Assembly (NCBI GenBank): GCA_016285615.1
Contig: JAEERB010000040.1
Location: 1 to 18,293 of the forward strand
Length of the DNA stretch: 18,293 nt
Direction: 5' to 3'
Origin: Bacteroidales bacterium
GTDB lineage: Bacteria > Bacteroidota > Bacteroidia > Bacteroidales > WCHB1-69
The stretch's first letter is position 1, and each line of letters begins with the position of its first letter. The translations under genes were made by a program, and so were the position numbers. The notes beneath the pieces are model-generated. The model was not told where the DNA came from. It searched no databases and was given only the letters and a program-made list of their open reading frames with translations. Positions 11,936 to 18,293 of this stretch are shown in pieces.

Positions 11936-11943
11936 CAAAGATA
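11936..11943 (-). promoter_or_regulatory. -7 box TATCTTTG upstream of the structured RNA
   Basis: TATCTTTG on the minus strand followed by CAC, about 60 nt before the first hairpin. No TTG or TTTG lies 19-21 nt upstream (that stretch is T-rich), so the box alone supports it. Confidence 0.45.
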
Positions 11944-12115
11944 AGAAAAAAACGAAGAATAGGCCGCTATTGGGGGCAAAAATGACGACCGTGCATCACA
12001 ATCCCATGATTGCCAAAGGACTATAAATACAAAGATGAGCCCGATTTCTTCAGAAAATGGGTTAATACACGTCAAACTGCCAAGCGCAAAAACTCCGCGG
12101 CAGGACTTTGGGTTG

Positions 12116-12176
12116 CAAAAGTAAGGAAGACTTCTGTTGTGGCATCGGTCCTAATTAGGTCCTAATAAACTTGAGG
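12116..12176 (-). promoter_or_regulatory. Promoter with tandem ATTAGGACC operator (copy 2)
   Basis: On the minus strand: CCTCAA, ATTAGGACC twice at an 11-bp period (operator 12147-12176), 23 nt, then TACTTTTG (12116-12123) followed by GCAA. Composition and spacing match the promoter at 11566-11625, whereas the sequence between operator and -7 box differs, so the matching parts are likely under selection. It points toward the structured RNA; no gene lies between. Confidence 0.6.
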
Positions 12177-12239
12177 GATATTTCTATAAGCACATAATGT
12201 GTGCTGCGACCGCCAGGGGGGATGCGGCAAATATACATA

Positions 12240-12284
12240 TTATTCTCCGCAAAAATGCGGAGAATAACATCTTTTTTCTCCGCA
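12240..12284. other. Hairpin with two mutually exclusive pairings
   Basis: TTATTCTCCGC (12240-12250) pairs perfectly with GCGGAGAATAA (12257-12267). An identical second copy of TTCTCCGCAAA begins at 12276, and TTCTCCGCA (12276-12284) can pair with TGCGGAGAA (12256-12264) instead. The segment lies about 60 nt past the kinase stop codon on the minus strand. It may act as an attenuator-like switch, mRNA 3' end or protein site; no clean T-tract follows the minus-strand stems. Confidence 0.5.
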
Positions 12285-12345
12285 AAGTCAAGTAAAAAAG
12301 ACTCTGTAAGATTTTTTTGTAATTATGCAGCATGTTAGAGAATAC

Positions 12346-13704
12346 TCATTCGACCCCAAGCCTGCGCCGGCGGCTTTCATCCGTTATTTTCAGCGAGCGA
12401 TTGCATGTCGCGGTCAATGAATCGCACAGTTGTTTGTACTCTGGGGAATCATATTGACTGTCAGGCTTCGGGAACGGATGTGCGTCCATATAACCGTCAA
12501 TACTGGAATTTAAAGATTTACGGACTTCGTCGAGCTTGTACCAATATCGTTCGTACTCGTCCTCGCTTTGAGTTGGGATATTCATCAACATGAGATCTCT
12601 CCGTTCAGCTATAAGCATCTCCATATACGACTTGCTTACATCGGCTTCGGCGTAGGTATCATATATGCCGTCAGTGACGTTCTTCATCCATACCGCAAAC
12701 AAGCTGTCGGCGTAGCGCTGCAATTCGTGTTTTTCTTTGTCCAACGAGAAGGGTTTTTCCACCGCAGGTTTGCCAGTGTTTTGTTGAGGATTGTCGCTTT
12801 CTGTGGTTATAGGCAGATTGGAATCCACCACCATTGTGACCGTATCGGTCGGTTGTTCCAACGCGACGGTATCAGTATCACTCTTGGCAACTCTCTTGCT
12901 GAGCAAAACGGCAGCAGCGATGACTACAATGAACAAGAGGAAAGCCACAGCCCAGATTGCGCGGTCGGCGTTGACGATGGCTTTCTTTACGGCAGCTGCC
13001 GACTGGTAGCGGTCTGACTTGACGTTGCGGGTGCAACGACGCACAACACGTCTGTATCGGTGCGGAAAAAACTGACTCAGTATTACACCGAAGGCAAAGA
13101 TGTCGGTGCGGCAATCGACTGTTGAACCATTTGACATCTGCTCGGGTGCAGCATAGCCTTTGGTGTAGGCGGGCTCTTTAAGCACAGCATAGTCGTCGGT
13201 ATCGGCCAGGCCGAAATCAATCACCTTCACATTGTCGCCGTTGTGAGTGACGACGATGTTGGAGGGCTTCAAGTCGCGGTGTACAATCTGTCGGGCATGG
13301 AAGTATTCCATTGCGTCGAGGAGTTGCATGGCGATTTGCTTCCGTTTTGCCGCAGAGGGATTTTCGCTCAGGAACTGCGCCAGAGTACGCCCTTCAACAT
13401 ACTCCATCACGATGCAGCGTCCCGCCACTTCGTCGTTTTCGATGCCATGCGTGTGGACGATGTTTGGATGGTCGAGGGTTACGGCTGAGGCGAACTCTTT
13501 TTCCAGCATAGCCAAATAGACGGGGTCGGCAACGTGTTCTGCCTTGAGCCCTTTCAGCACATACCATTTGCCGTAACGCTGAGCCTTGAACAGACGGCAA
13601 TAGCCTTTGGACGGCAATTCTTCGTGTAGAGAGAATCGGTTCGAAATGTTGAAATCCAGTGGATTCGGTACACCAGAAGTGGATGAAGCCTCATCGTTTT
13701 GCAT
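12346..13704 (-). CDS. Transmembrane Ser/Thr protein kinase (PknB-like)
   Basis: Residues 24-240 are a Hanks-type kinase: ATP-anchoring Lys51 in WYVLKGLK, catalytic loop HRDLKPSN with Asp144, DFG at 163-165, then APEQ (186-189) and DIFAFGVIL. The glycine loop is degenerate (LPSKGYCRLFKA), and the C-lobe is short. One membrane helix (about 250-269, IWAVAFLLFIVVIAAAVLL) is followed by a Thr/Asp-rich linker and a ~120-residue external helical domain (EKHELQRYADSLFAVWMKN…). The kinase is thus cytoplasmic with a periplasmic sensor. ATG at 13704 is 4 nt after a -7 box, implying leaderless mRNA. It is divergent from the gene at 13775, a plausible partner. Confidence 0.9.
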   Translation of the reverse strand: MQNDEASSTSGVPNPLDFNISNRFSLHEELPSKGYCRLFKAQRYGKWYVLKGLKAEHVADPVYLAMLEKEFASAVTLDHPNIVHTHGIENDEVAGRCIVMEYVEGRTLAQFLSENPSAAKRKQIAMQLLDAMEYFHARQIVHRDLKPSNIVVTHNGDNVKVIDFGLADTDDYAVLKEPAYTKGYAAPEQMSNGSTVDCRTDIFAFGVILSQFFPHRYRRVVRRCTRNVKSDRYQSAAAVKKAIVNADRAIWAVAFLLFIVVIAAAVLLSKRVAKSDTDTVALEQPTDTVTMVVDSNLPITTESDNPQQNTGKPAVEKPFSLDKEKHELQRYADSLFAVWMKNVTDGIYDTYAEADVSKSYMEMLIAERRDLMLMNIPTQSEDEYERYWYKLDEVRKSLNSSIDGYMDAHPFPKPDSQYDSPEYKQLCDSLTATCNRSLKITDESRRRRLGVE

Positions 13705-13708
13705 GGCA

Positions 13709-13738
13709 CAAAGTTACGTTAATTCTGAGATATGGCAA
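13709..13738 (-). promoter_or_regulatory. Kinase promoter, predicted leaderless
   Basis: On the minus strand TTG (13736-13738) is followed after 19 nt by TAACTTTG (13709-13716), a full -33/-7 match. The kinase ATG follows only 4 nt after the -7 box. Since transcription usually starts about 5-8 nt past this box, the mRNA would begin at or next to the ATG. Confidence 0.65.
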
Positions 13739-13746
13739 TAAATATG

Positions 13747-13754
13747 TATTTTTG
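13747..13754 (+). promoter_or_regulatory. -7 box TATTTTTG for the divergent gene
   Basis: TATTTTTG on the plus strand, 20 nt before ATG 13775. A TTCTG string (13723-13727) at 19 nt is a poor -33 element. The two divergent promoters overlap within about 45 bp, so a regulator bound here could control both genes. Confidence 0.5.
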
Positions 13755-13774
13755 TGGTCTCAAAAACACTTACA

Positions 13775-14347
13775 ATGGATACAGAATCGCCCCACATTGA
13801 GAAGTTAAAGGCTTTAATATCAGAGTCGGTTATGCGGCCGATGGAAAGTCCAAAAGACTTTGATTGCCTGTACAACACCATCCGAGAGAGGACCAACGAG
13901 ACCATAGGTCTCAACACACTTCGAAGGCTGTGGGGATATGTGGAAGGATACCCGACTGTGAGGGAATCGACACTGGATGTACTGAGCCGTTTTGTGGGTT
14001 ATCCTGACTGGCACACATTTGTGGCCGACTATTGTGGTGTTGCAGGCACAGAGAGTTCCTGCCGAATTGTGAGTGCGACACTAAACACCGAAGACCTTGC
14101 CATGGGGGATGCGGTGGCGATTGAATGGAATCCCAACAGGAGGCTTGAGTTGAGGCATGAAGGCATGGGCGTTTTTGAAGTTACAAAAGCCCTAAACTCA
14201 AAAATCGTAGCCGGCGACCATTTCCACTGTGAACGATTCATGATAGGGCAGCCACTTTACATAGACAATCTTGTCCACGACGACCTGCCGCCAAGCCTTT
14301 TTGTGGTTGGAAAACAAGGGGGGCTGACAAAGATTGAAAGGTTGTAA
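13775..14347 (+). CDS. Hypothetical protein with HTH-like N-terminal domain, paired with the kinase
   Basis: I chose ATG 13775 (MDTESPHIEKLKALISESVM, 190 aa); an upstream GTG at 13754 overlaps the -7 box. Residues about 1-85 contain RERTNETIGLNTLRRLWGYVEG and STLDVLSRFVGYPDWHTFV, the helical, HTH-like domain also encoded at 11247-11558. After a linker, residues about 97-190 form a beta-rich domain (AVAIEWNPNRRLELRH, EGMGVFEVTKALNSKIVAGD, PLYIDNLV, LFVVGKQGGLTKI). It shares the intergenic promoter region with the kinase, so it may be the kinase's target or regulator (inference). It ends 8 nt before the convergent folA. Confidence 0.75.
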   Translation: MDTESPHIEKLKALISESVMRPMESPKDFDCLYNTIRERTNETIGLNTLRRLWGYVEGYPTVRESTLDVLSRFVGYPDWHTFVADYCGVAGTESSCRIVSATLNTEDLAMGDAVAIEWNPNRRLELRHEGMGVFEVTKALNSKIVAGDHFHCERFMIGQPLYIDNLVHDDLPPSLFVVGKQGGLTKIERL

Positions 14348-14355
14348 ATCTGTTT

Positions 14356-14841
14356 TTACCGTTTGGAATATTCGGCATAGGTGTAAACGATGCCGTTGGT
14401 TGGGTCGGTCATTGGTTGTGTCTCGTTCAGGAGCTGAAACTTACTGAAATCGACTTCGGGGAAGAAGGTGTCGGCAGGGAAATCTTTCTTTATCCAGGTT
14501 ATATAGAGCTTGTCCACATAGGGCAGAAACTGGCGATAGACGGTGGCGCCGCCCATGATGAATGTCTCGTTGTCATTAGGTATAATCGCAAGCGCTTCAC
14601 CGACAGAATGTACAATATCGACACCGGGATAGGTGAACGATGTGTCGGTGGTAAGAACTATATTCTGTCGTTTGGGCAGGGGCTTTTGGGGAAGAGAGTC
14701 GAAGGTGCGGCGACCCATGATGACAGGGTGTCCCGAAGTGAGGGCTTTGAAGTGTTTGAGGTCGTCGGAGAGGTGACACAGGAGGTCGTTGTTGTGGCCG
14801 ATGGCCATATTGTTTGCGATAGCGACTATGATGGAGAGCAT
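14356..14841 (-). CDS. folA: Dihydrofolate reductase
   Basis: It reduces dihydrofolate to tetrahydrofolate with NADPH in the cytoplasm. MLSIIVAIANNMAIGHNNDL is the family opening, followed by SDDLKHFKALT carrying the active-site Asp (residue 27), then PVIMGRRTFDSLP (NADPH-binding GRxTxxS), NIVLTT, and FIMGGATVYRQFLP with the GGxxxY motif. The length of 161 aa is typical. Unlike many Bacteroidales there is no thyA beside it in this window. It lies downstream of hydF on the same strand with a 91-nt gap containing heptamer repeats. Confidence 0.95.
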   Translation of the reverse strand: MLSIIVAIANNMAIGHNNDLLCHLSDDLKHFKALTSGHPVIMGRRTFDSLPQKPLPKRQNIVLTTDTSFTYPGVDIVHSVGEALAIIPNDNETFIMGGATVYRQFLPYVDKLYITWIKKDFPADTFFPEVDFSKFQLLNETQPMTDPTNGIVYTYAEYSKR

Positions 14842-14891
14842 TTTTTTCTAATTGAGATTTGAGGATTAGTTCTAATCTGTAAGCTGAGGGG

Positions 14892-14940
14892 GGTAGGTGG
14901 GAAGTTAGTGGTCGGTTGTTGGTTGTCAGTTGTCAGTGTT
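14892..14940. repeat. Seven consecutive degenerate heptamers
   Basis: The plus strand divides into GGTAGGT, GGGAAGT, TAGTGGT, CGGTTGT, TGGTTGT, CAGTTGT, CAGTGTT. Six of seven end in GT and four in TTGT or TGGT. It lies between folA and hydF and its right end runs over the last codons of hydF. Just left is a GATTAG-TT-CTAATC palindrome (14864-14877). Confidence 0.65.
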
Positions 14941-16138
14941 TGTTGAAGATTTCTGTGGCGCGGTTAAATATTCCGTTGAGATAAGCCAGAGCAAGCCCGT
15001 AGTTGGAGACTGGGATGCCGGCATTGAGGGCTGGCATGAGGCGTGCGGCAAGTTGCTGACGTGTTATGACACAGCCGCCACATTGGATGACTAGGGAATA
15101 GTCGGCAATGTTGTCTGGCAGCGGTGAGGCTCCGCCCAACACATCGCAGACAATCTTCTTGCCAGTGAATTTGCGAAGCAGTGCTGGCAGTTTCACTCTT
15201 CCAATGTCTTCGCAGGTAACATTATGTGTACAAGATTCCAGCAGCAACACCTTGTCTCCGTCGTCAAGTTGTGAAATGGATGGAGTCCCTTTCAAATAAT
15301 CGACGAAGAGCCCCTTGGAACGGGCTAGCAGGATGCTGAAACTGGTGAGGGAAACCGTCTTTGGTACAATCCCATCGACAGTAGCGAATACCTGGCTGTC
15401 TGTCACAACAAGTGCAGGCGGGTGTTTCAGGTCGTCAAGTAAAGATGCAAGCTCGTTTGGTTGTACCACCAAGGCCTTGGCATGAAGGTCGAGTATGTCA
15501 CGTAGGACCTGTACCTGTGGCAGTATCATCCTCCCTTCCGGGGCAGAGGAGTCGATGGGTGTAACCATCACTATGGTGTCGCCTGGTTCAACTATGCCGT
15601 CAAGTATTGACTTGCGTACATACGACGATTCGGGGAGCAACGATTTGATTCGTTCGCAGAGTTGGGTGCGTAACCGCTGGTCGTGGATGCTTACGACGAA
15701 AAGGTGGTCGGCTCCGTATTTTGCAGAGAGAAAATCGAGTAGGTGTGTGTCGGGAGCAAAACGGTCGGATTGGGTATATATCAGTAAAAAAGGTTTGCCA
15801 GACGATTGGCATGCATCGACAAGACGAACCTCATCGAGGTCGAAATTGTTATTGGTGAAGACGATTAATGCCAGATCGACTTCAGGAAGAATGGCAAGTG
15901 TTTTCTGAACACGAAGCGAACCCAGATACCCATCGTCGTCAATACCTGCTGTGTCCACCCACACTACAGGACCGATACCACCGATTTCCATTGTTTTTTT
16001 CACAGGGTCGGTGGTTGTGCCAGCTTCGGCTGAGACGATGGAAACTGTCTGTCCGGTCAGAAAGTTGACAAGTGAACTCTTGCCATAGTTGCGTCGGCCA
16101 AAAAGACCAATGCGTGGTTTTGATTCGGAGCCCTTCAT
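14933..16138 (-). CDS. hydF: [FeFe]-hydrogenase H-cluster maturation GTPase HydF
   Basis: HydF is the scaffold on which the two-iron part of the H-cluster is built before transfer to HydA. The N-terminal GTPase domain shows GRRNYGKSSLVN (P-loop, about 14-25), Thr in EAGTTTDPV, WVDTAGID (G3) and an IYTQSD G4-like motif. The C-terminal cluster domain has CTH (Cys303, His305) and CGGC (Cys353, Cys356) at the usual spacing. The residue before Cys353 is Gln (IQCGGC), where some HydF proteins have a His ligand. Length of 401 aa is normal. hydE, hydG and the hydrogenase are not in the window. It implies fermentative hydrogen metabolism in an anaerobe. Confidence 0.93.
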   Translation of the reverse strand: MKGSESKPRIGLFGRRNYGKSSLVNFLTGQTVSIVSAEAGTTTDPVKKTMEIGGIGPVVWVDTAGIDDDGYLGSLRVQKTLAILPEVDLALIVFTNNNFDLDEVRLVDACQSSGKPFLLIYTQSDRFAPDTHLLDFLSAKYGADHLFVVSIHDQRLRTQLCERIKSLLPESSYVRKSILDGIVEPGDTIVMVTPIDSSAPEGRMILPQVQVLRDILDLHAKALVVQPNELASLLDDLKHPPALVVTDSQVFATVDGIVPKTVSLTSFSILLARSKGLFVDYLKGTPSISQLDDGDKVLLLESCTHNVTCEDIGRVKLPALLRKFTGKKIVCDVLGGASPLPDNIADYSLVIQCGGCVITRQQLAARLMPALNAGIPVSNYGLALAYLNGIFNRATEIFNKH

Positions 16139-16174
16139 TTCTGGTTTTATAGAGACTCAAATTAAAGCGTGAAA

Positions 16175-16208
16175 GAAAAAAGGCATCCCGCATCAGCGGC
16201 GGGATGCC
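16175..16208 (-). terminator. Rho-independent terminator of the secreted-protein gene
   Basis: GGCATCCCGC (16182-16191) pairs with GCGGGATGCC (16199-16208), a perfect 10-bp stem with 7-nt loop. On the minus strand it is followed by TTTTTT (16176-16181). It lies 25 nt after the stop codon at 16234 and before hydF. Confidence 0.9.
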
Positions 16209-16233
16209 CATTCTTCAAGATTGTTGCAGATGT

Positions 16234-16686
16234 TTATTTCTGTTTCTTGATGATTTTGTAGTTCTTCTCAGCACCCTTGGGCTCAATGAGCTGGAGACGA
16301 TACTCGCCGGGCTGATAGTTGCTCATGTCAACATAGCCGTTGCCACCGTTGATGTAGTTTTTCGAAACGGCCTGGTCGTTAGCGTCATACAGATAGTAGC
16401 TGACACCCGAAACACCATTGACAGTCACTTTCACTTTGTCGGTGCGGCCTTCCTGCTTCACAGTAGCGGCGTTGTCCATAACGGTCACGTTGGCAATGCT
16501 CATCTCGCTGATGGTGTAGCTGTAGGTCTTGGCGGTAGCACCAGCGGTACGGATGGTGGTGTTGGTGTTGGTCTTTTCAGCGTTTCTGACGTTGGTGGTG
16601 TTAACGTTTCTCTGAACGGTAGGACGCTGTGCGAAAACCATACCTGCGAAAAGAACGAGTGCGGAAAGAATTAAAGCTTTTTTCAT
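16234..16686 (-). CDS. Secreted beta-rich protein with Thr/Asn-rich linker
   Basis: MKKALILSALVLFAGMVFAQ is a classic Sec signal peptide with cleavage after AQ. A low-complexity Thr/Asn/Arg segment follows (about 24-50), then a ~95-residue beta-sandwich-like domain (TYSYTISEMSIANVTVMD, KVKVTVNGVSGVSYYLYD, YQPGEYRLQLIEPKG) ending KNYKIIKKQK. The 'GEYRLQL…' strand near a basic C-terminus resembles DUF3244 or type IX secretion C-terminal domains, but the match by eye is loose. It is a single-gene unit with its own terminator and a ~290-nt upstream gap. Probably periplasmic or surface exposed; role unknown. Confidence 0.75.
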   Translation of the reverse strand: MKKALILSALVLFAGMVFAQRPTVQRNVNTTNVRNAEKTNTNTTIRTAGATAKTYSYTISEMSIANVTVMDNAATVKQEGRTDKVKVTVNGVSGVSYYLYDANDQAVSKNYINGGNGYVDMSNYQPGEYRLQLIEPKGAEKNYKIIKKQK

Positions 16687-16976
16687 AGTTGTAAATTTTT
16701 TTGATTTGTTAATTATGTTTATTAAAAAAGTTTCGTCGTCTGATCTCCTCTCACTTTTCTGACGCTCTCATTTATTAAGTATTGGACTTTCTTATTTTAT
16801 TGCAAAATTTATTAATTTTTTTTTCAAGTCCTCTCGGCGAATTGTTTCTTGCCGTTTTTCATTATTTTGGTATTAGATAACGAAAAAAAATTGCAAAAAA
16901 AATATAAAATAATTTCAGTGTAGATGCAATAATCTAATAGATAGGTAGTTATATTTTGATAAAAAAGTGGTTTGTT
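16687..16976. other. Divergent intergenic region
   Basis: This very AT-rich gap lies between the divergent secreted-protein and HD-GNAT genes. It contains long A and T runs (16812-16824, 16881-16910). On the minus strand GGACTTG (about 16824-16830) and TAAATTTTGCA (about 16801-16811) are promoter-like, but their spacing is off consensus. No gene seen. Confidence 0.4.
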
Positions 16977-18110
16977 ATGATGAACAATGTGAATCAGGAC
17001 ATCGTTAGATATGTGGAAGGCAAAATTATTCCTCAATATAGCGGTTTTGATCGTGCGCACAATGTCGAACATGCAAAGTCCGTCATTGCAGAGAGTTTAC
17101 GACTTGCGGCACACTATGACGTTGATACTAATATTGTATATGTGGTTGCAGCCTATCATGATATTGGGCTAAAGAACGGGCGTGAGGTTCACCACATCGA
17201 ATCGGCGAGAATGGTGCGTGAGGATGAAAATTTGCGGCGGTGGTTCAGCGAGGACGAAATCAGACTGATTGCCGATGCTGTAGAAGACCACAGGGCTTCA
17301 AACACCTGGGAGCCCCGGAGTATATATGGGCGCATAGTGGCTGAGGCTGACAGGCATATTGAACCGAATGAAATATTGAGGAGAACGGTCGAGTATGGAG
17401 CCGACCATTATCCAGAACTTGGAAAAGAGCAGCATTGGGAACGTTTTAAAGCACACATGAAAGAGAAGTATGCCGATGGGGGATACCTGAAGTTGTATTT
17501 ACCAGAATCTGAAAATGCAAAAAAGTTGCAGGACTTGCGAACCATTATAGGAGAGGGTGCTTTTTTACGCAAGAAATTTGAGGAATATTATAATGATGTT
17601 ATGTCGCGTCAGGTGAGGCATGCTTTAATTGATGATGTCGGAGAAATAATGGCAATGGTTGATTTTTCCAGGAGGTTGATGCGGGCAGAGGGTAATGTGC
17701 AGCAGTGGGTGAACGGTTATCCGTCAGAAGATGCTATAAAAGCCGACATAAAATCAGGGAACGGATATGTTGTAGAAGAAGGGGATGGGAGGATCGTTGG
17801 GTATTTTGCGTTCGTTATCGGTGCCGATCCTACATATCAAAATATATATTGCGGAAAGTGGACTGACGAGGGTGAGGTGTATGGAACAATCCATAGGCTT
17901 GCGAAAGCGGAGGGTGCACACAATGTGGCAAACCGATGCTTGGAATGGTGCAAGTTGCAAATTGATTACTTGCGTATTGACACGCACAAAGACAACAAAA
18001 CAATGAAAAAAGTAGCGTCAAAAGCCGGTTTCGAGTATCGTGGAATTATATATGTTGCCGATGGCACCGAACGCGATGCTTACCAGTGGAAGTCATCGTT
18101 TATTGGATAG
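16977..18110 (+). CDS. HD-domain phosphohydrolase fused to a GNAT acetyltransferase
   Basis: I chose ATG 16977 (MMNNVNQDIVRYVEGKIIPQ, 377 aa); a TTG start 21 nt earlier is less likely. Residues about 20-185 are an HD domain: His28 (FDRAHNVEH), His61-Asp62 (AAYHDIGL), His72-His73 and a distal Asp125 (AEADRHI), metal-binding residues of a phosphohydrolase. Residues about 215-377 are GNAT-like: DDVGEIMAMVDFSRRLM, a beta-hairpin (GYVVEEGDGRIVGYFAFVIG), the acetyl-CoA loop region (TIHRLAKAEGAHNVANRCLE) and LRIDTHKDNKTMKKVASKAGFEYRG. The order (HD then GNAT) suggests a bifunctional or regulated metabolite-modifying enzyme. The substrate is unknown. It is a single plus-strand gene before the tRNAs. 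Confidence 0.85.
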   Translation: MMNNVNQDIVRYVEGKIIPQYSGFDRAHNVEHAKSVIAESLRLAAHYDVDTNIVYVVAAYHDIGLKNGREVHHIESARMVREDENLRRWFSEDEIRLIADAVEDHRASNTWEPRSIYGRIVAEADRHIEPNEILRRTVEYGADHYPELGKEQHWERFKAHMKEKYADGGYLKLYLPESENAKKLQDLRTIIGEGAFLRKKFEEYYNDVMSRQVRHALIDDVGEIMAMVDFSRRLMRAEGNVQQWVNGYPSEDAIKADIKSGNGYVVEEGDGRIVGYFAFVIGADPTYQNIYCGKWTDEGEVYGTIHRLAKAEGAHNVANRCLEWCKLQIDYLRIDTHKDNKTMKKVASKAGFEYRGIIYVADGTERDAYQWKSSFIG

Positions 18111-18148
18111 ACAGTGGTCGATTCTGTGCATGTTTTTGATTTTTTTTC

Positions 18149-18178
18149 TTGCAATTAAAAAAAAAATATGTACTTTTG
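18149..18178 (+). promoter_or_regulatory. tRNA operon promoter
   Basis: TTG (18149-18151) is followed after 19 nt by TACTTTTG (18171-18178), matching the Bacteroidota -33/-7 spacing. Transcription would start about 15 nt before the tRNA. A small CGCT-TTCG-AGCG hairpin lies in the leader. Confidence 0.75.
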
Positions 18179-18199
18179 CACCCGCTTTCGAGCGAAAAT

Positions 18200-18274
18200 G
18201 ATCTGTTAGCTCAGTTGGTTTAGAGCGCTTGCTTGACAGGCAAGAGGTCAACAGTTCAAATCTGTTTCAGATCA
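18200..18274 (+). tRNA. tRNA-Val (anticodon GAC)
   Basis: A 75-nt cloverleaf: acceptor GATCTGT/TCAGATC (last pair T-T mismatch), D-arm GCTC/GAGC, anticodon stem CTTGC/GCAAG with loop TTGACAG giving anticodon GAC, T-arm AACAG/CTGTT with TTCAAAT loop, discriminator A. No encoded CCA is seen. Confidence 0.92.
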
Positions 18275-18281
18275 CTGAGAG

Positions 18282-18293
18282 GGTCTGTTAGCT
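18282..18293 (+). tRNA. Start of a second tRNA, cut by the window edge
   Basis: GGTCTGTTAGCT has the layout acceptor(7)-TA-GCT of a tRNA 5' end and differs from the preceding tRNA-Val start by one base. It lies 7 nt after it, as in a tandem tRNA operon. Identity cannot be told from 12 nt. Confidence 0.55.

Noticed and set aside
1..18293. CRISPR array or prophage
   Set aside because: No regularly spaced identical repeats with unique spacers, no cas, integrase, capsid or portal-like proteins.

Overview
The window looks like a chromosomal segment of a Bacteroidales (Bacteroidota) bacterium. Its promoters fit the Bacteroidota -7 pattern TAnnTTTG, several with TTG or TTTG 19 nt upstream. Shine-Dalgarno sequences are essentially absent. 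The genes also fit: a BspA-type leucine-rich repeat protein, an IS30-like fragment, a MetA-type outer-membrane protein, HydF, and small Bacteroidota-type DNA-binding-like proteins. Family or genus cannot be fixed from the sequence.

Layout. 1-1058 has no convincing gene. It holds a canonical leftward promoter that fires off the left edge, degenerate 7-8-nt repeats and a 19-bp inverted repeat. 1059-1480 is a 5'-truncated DUF2752-like gene abutting the first ~29 codons of an IS30-type transposase. From 11066 down to 1547 every gene lies on the minus strand, mostly with short gaps or overlaps. The upstream half (11066-7084) is an uncharacterised run: an unknown 292-aa protein, a BspA-LRR protein, a two-repeat protein sharing that protein's C-terminal domain, an acidic TerB-like protein, a Lys-rich histone-H1-like protein, a 48-aa basic protein, a 104-aa conserved-looking protein, perhaps an 18-aa peptide, and an 86-aa coiled coil. 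It runs into an ion channel with an unusual pore, pyroglutamyl peptidase, a MetA-like outer-membrane protein, an AT-rich unknown gene and a second cluster of very small proteins. The last gene is a lipoprotein gene split by an in-frame TAA.

11559-12345 is noncoding but dense. Two minus-strand promoters carry the same tandem operator (ATTAGGACC repeated every 11 bp) 22-23 bp upstream of the -7 box. One promoter drives a small helix-rich protein. The other faces a strongly structured, terminator-ended RNA candidate. A hairpin with two mutually exclusive pairings lies next to them.

12346-16976 holds a membrane Ser/Thr kinase, whose promoter predicts a leaderless mRNA. It is divergent from a protein that shares an N-terminal domain with the 103-aa protein encoded at 11247-11558. 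Then come dihydrofolate reductase, the [FeFe]-hydrogenase maturase HydF and a secreted beta-rich protein. The right end carries an HD-hydrolase/GNAT fusion, then tRNA-Val(GAC) with its promoter and the start of a second tRNA.

The best candidates for something undescribed are the small-protein/TerB-like/channel gene run (7084-11066, continuing to 1547) and the operator-paired ncRNA plus small-protein locus (11247-12176). Calls rest on reading motifs by eye; no database search was possible.
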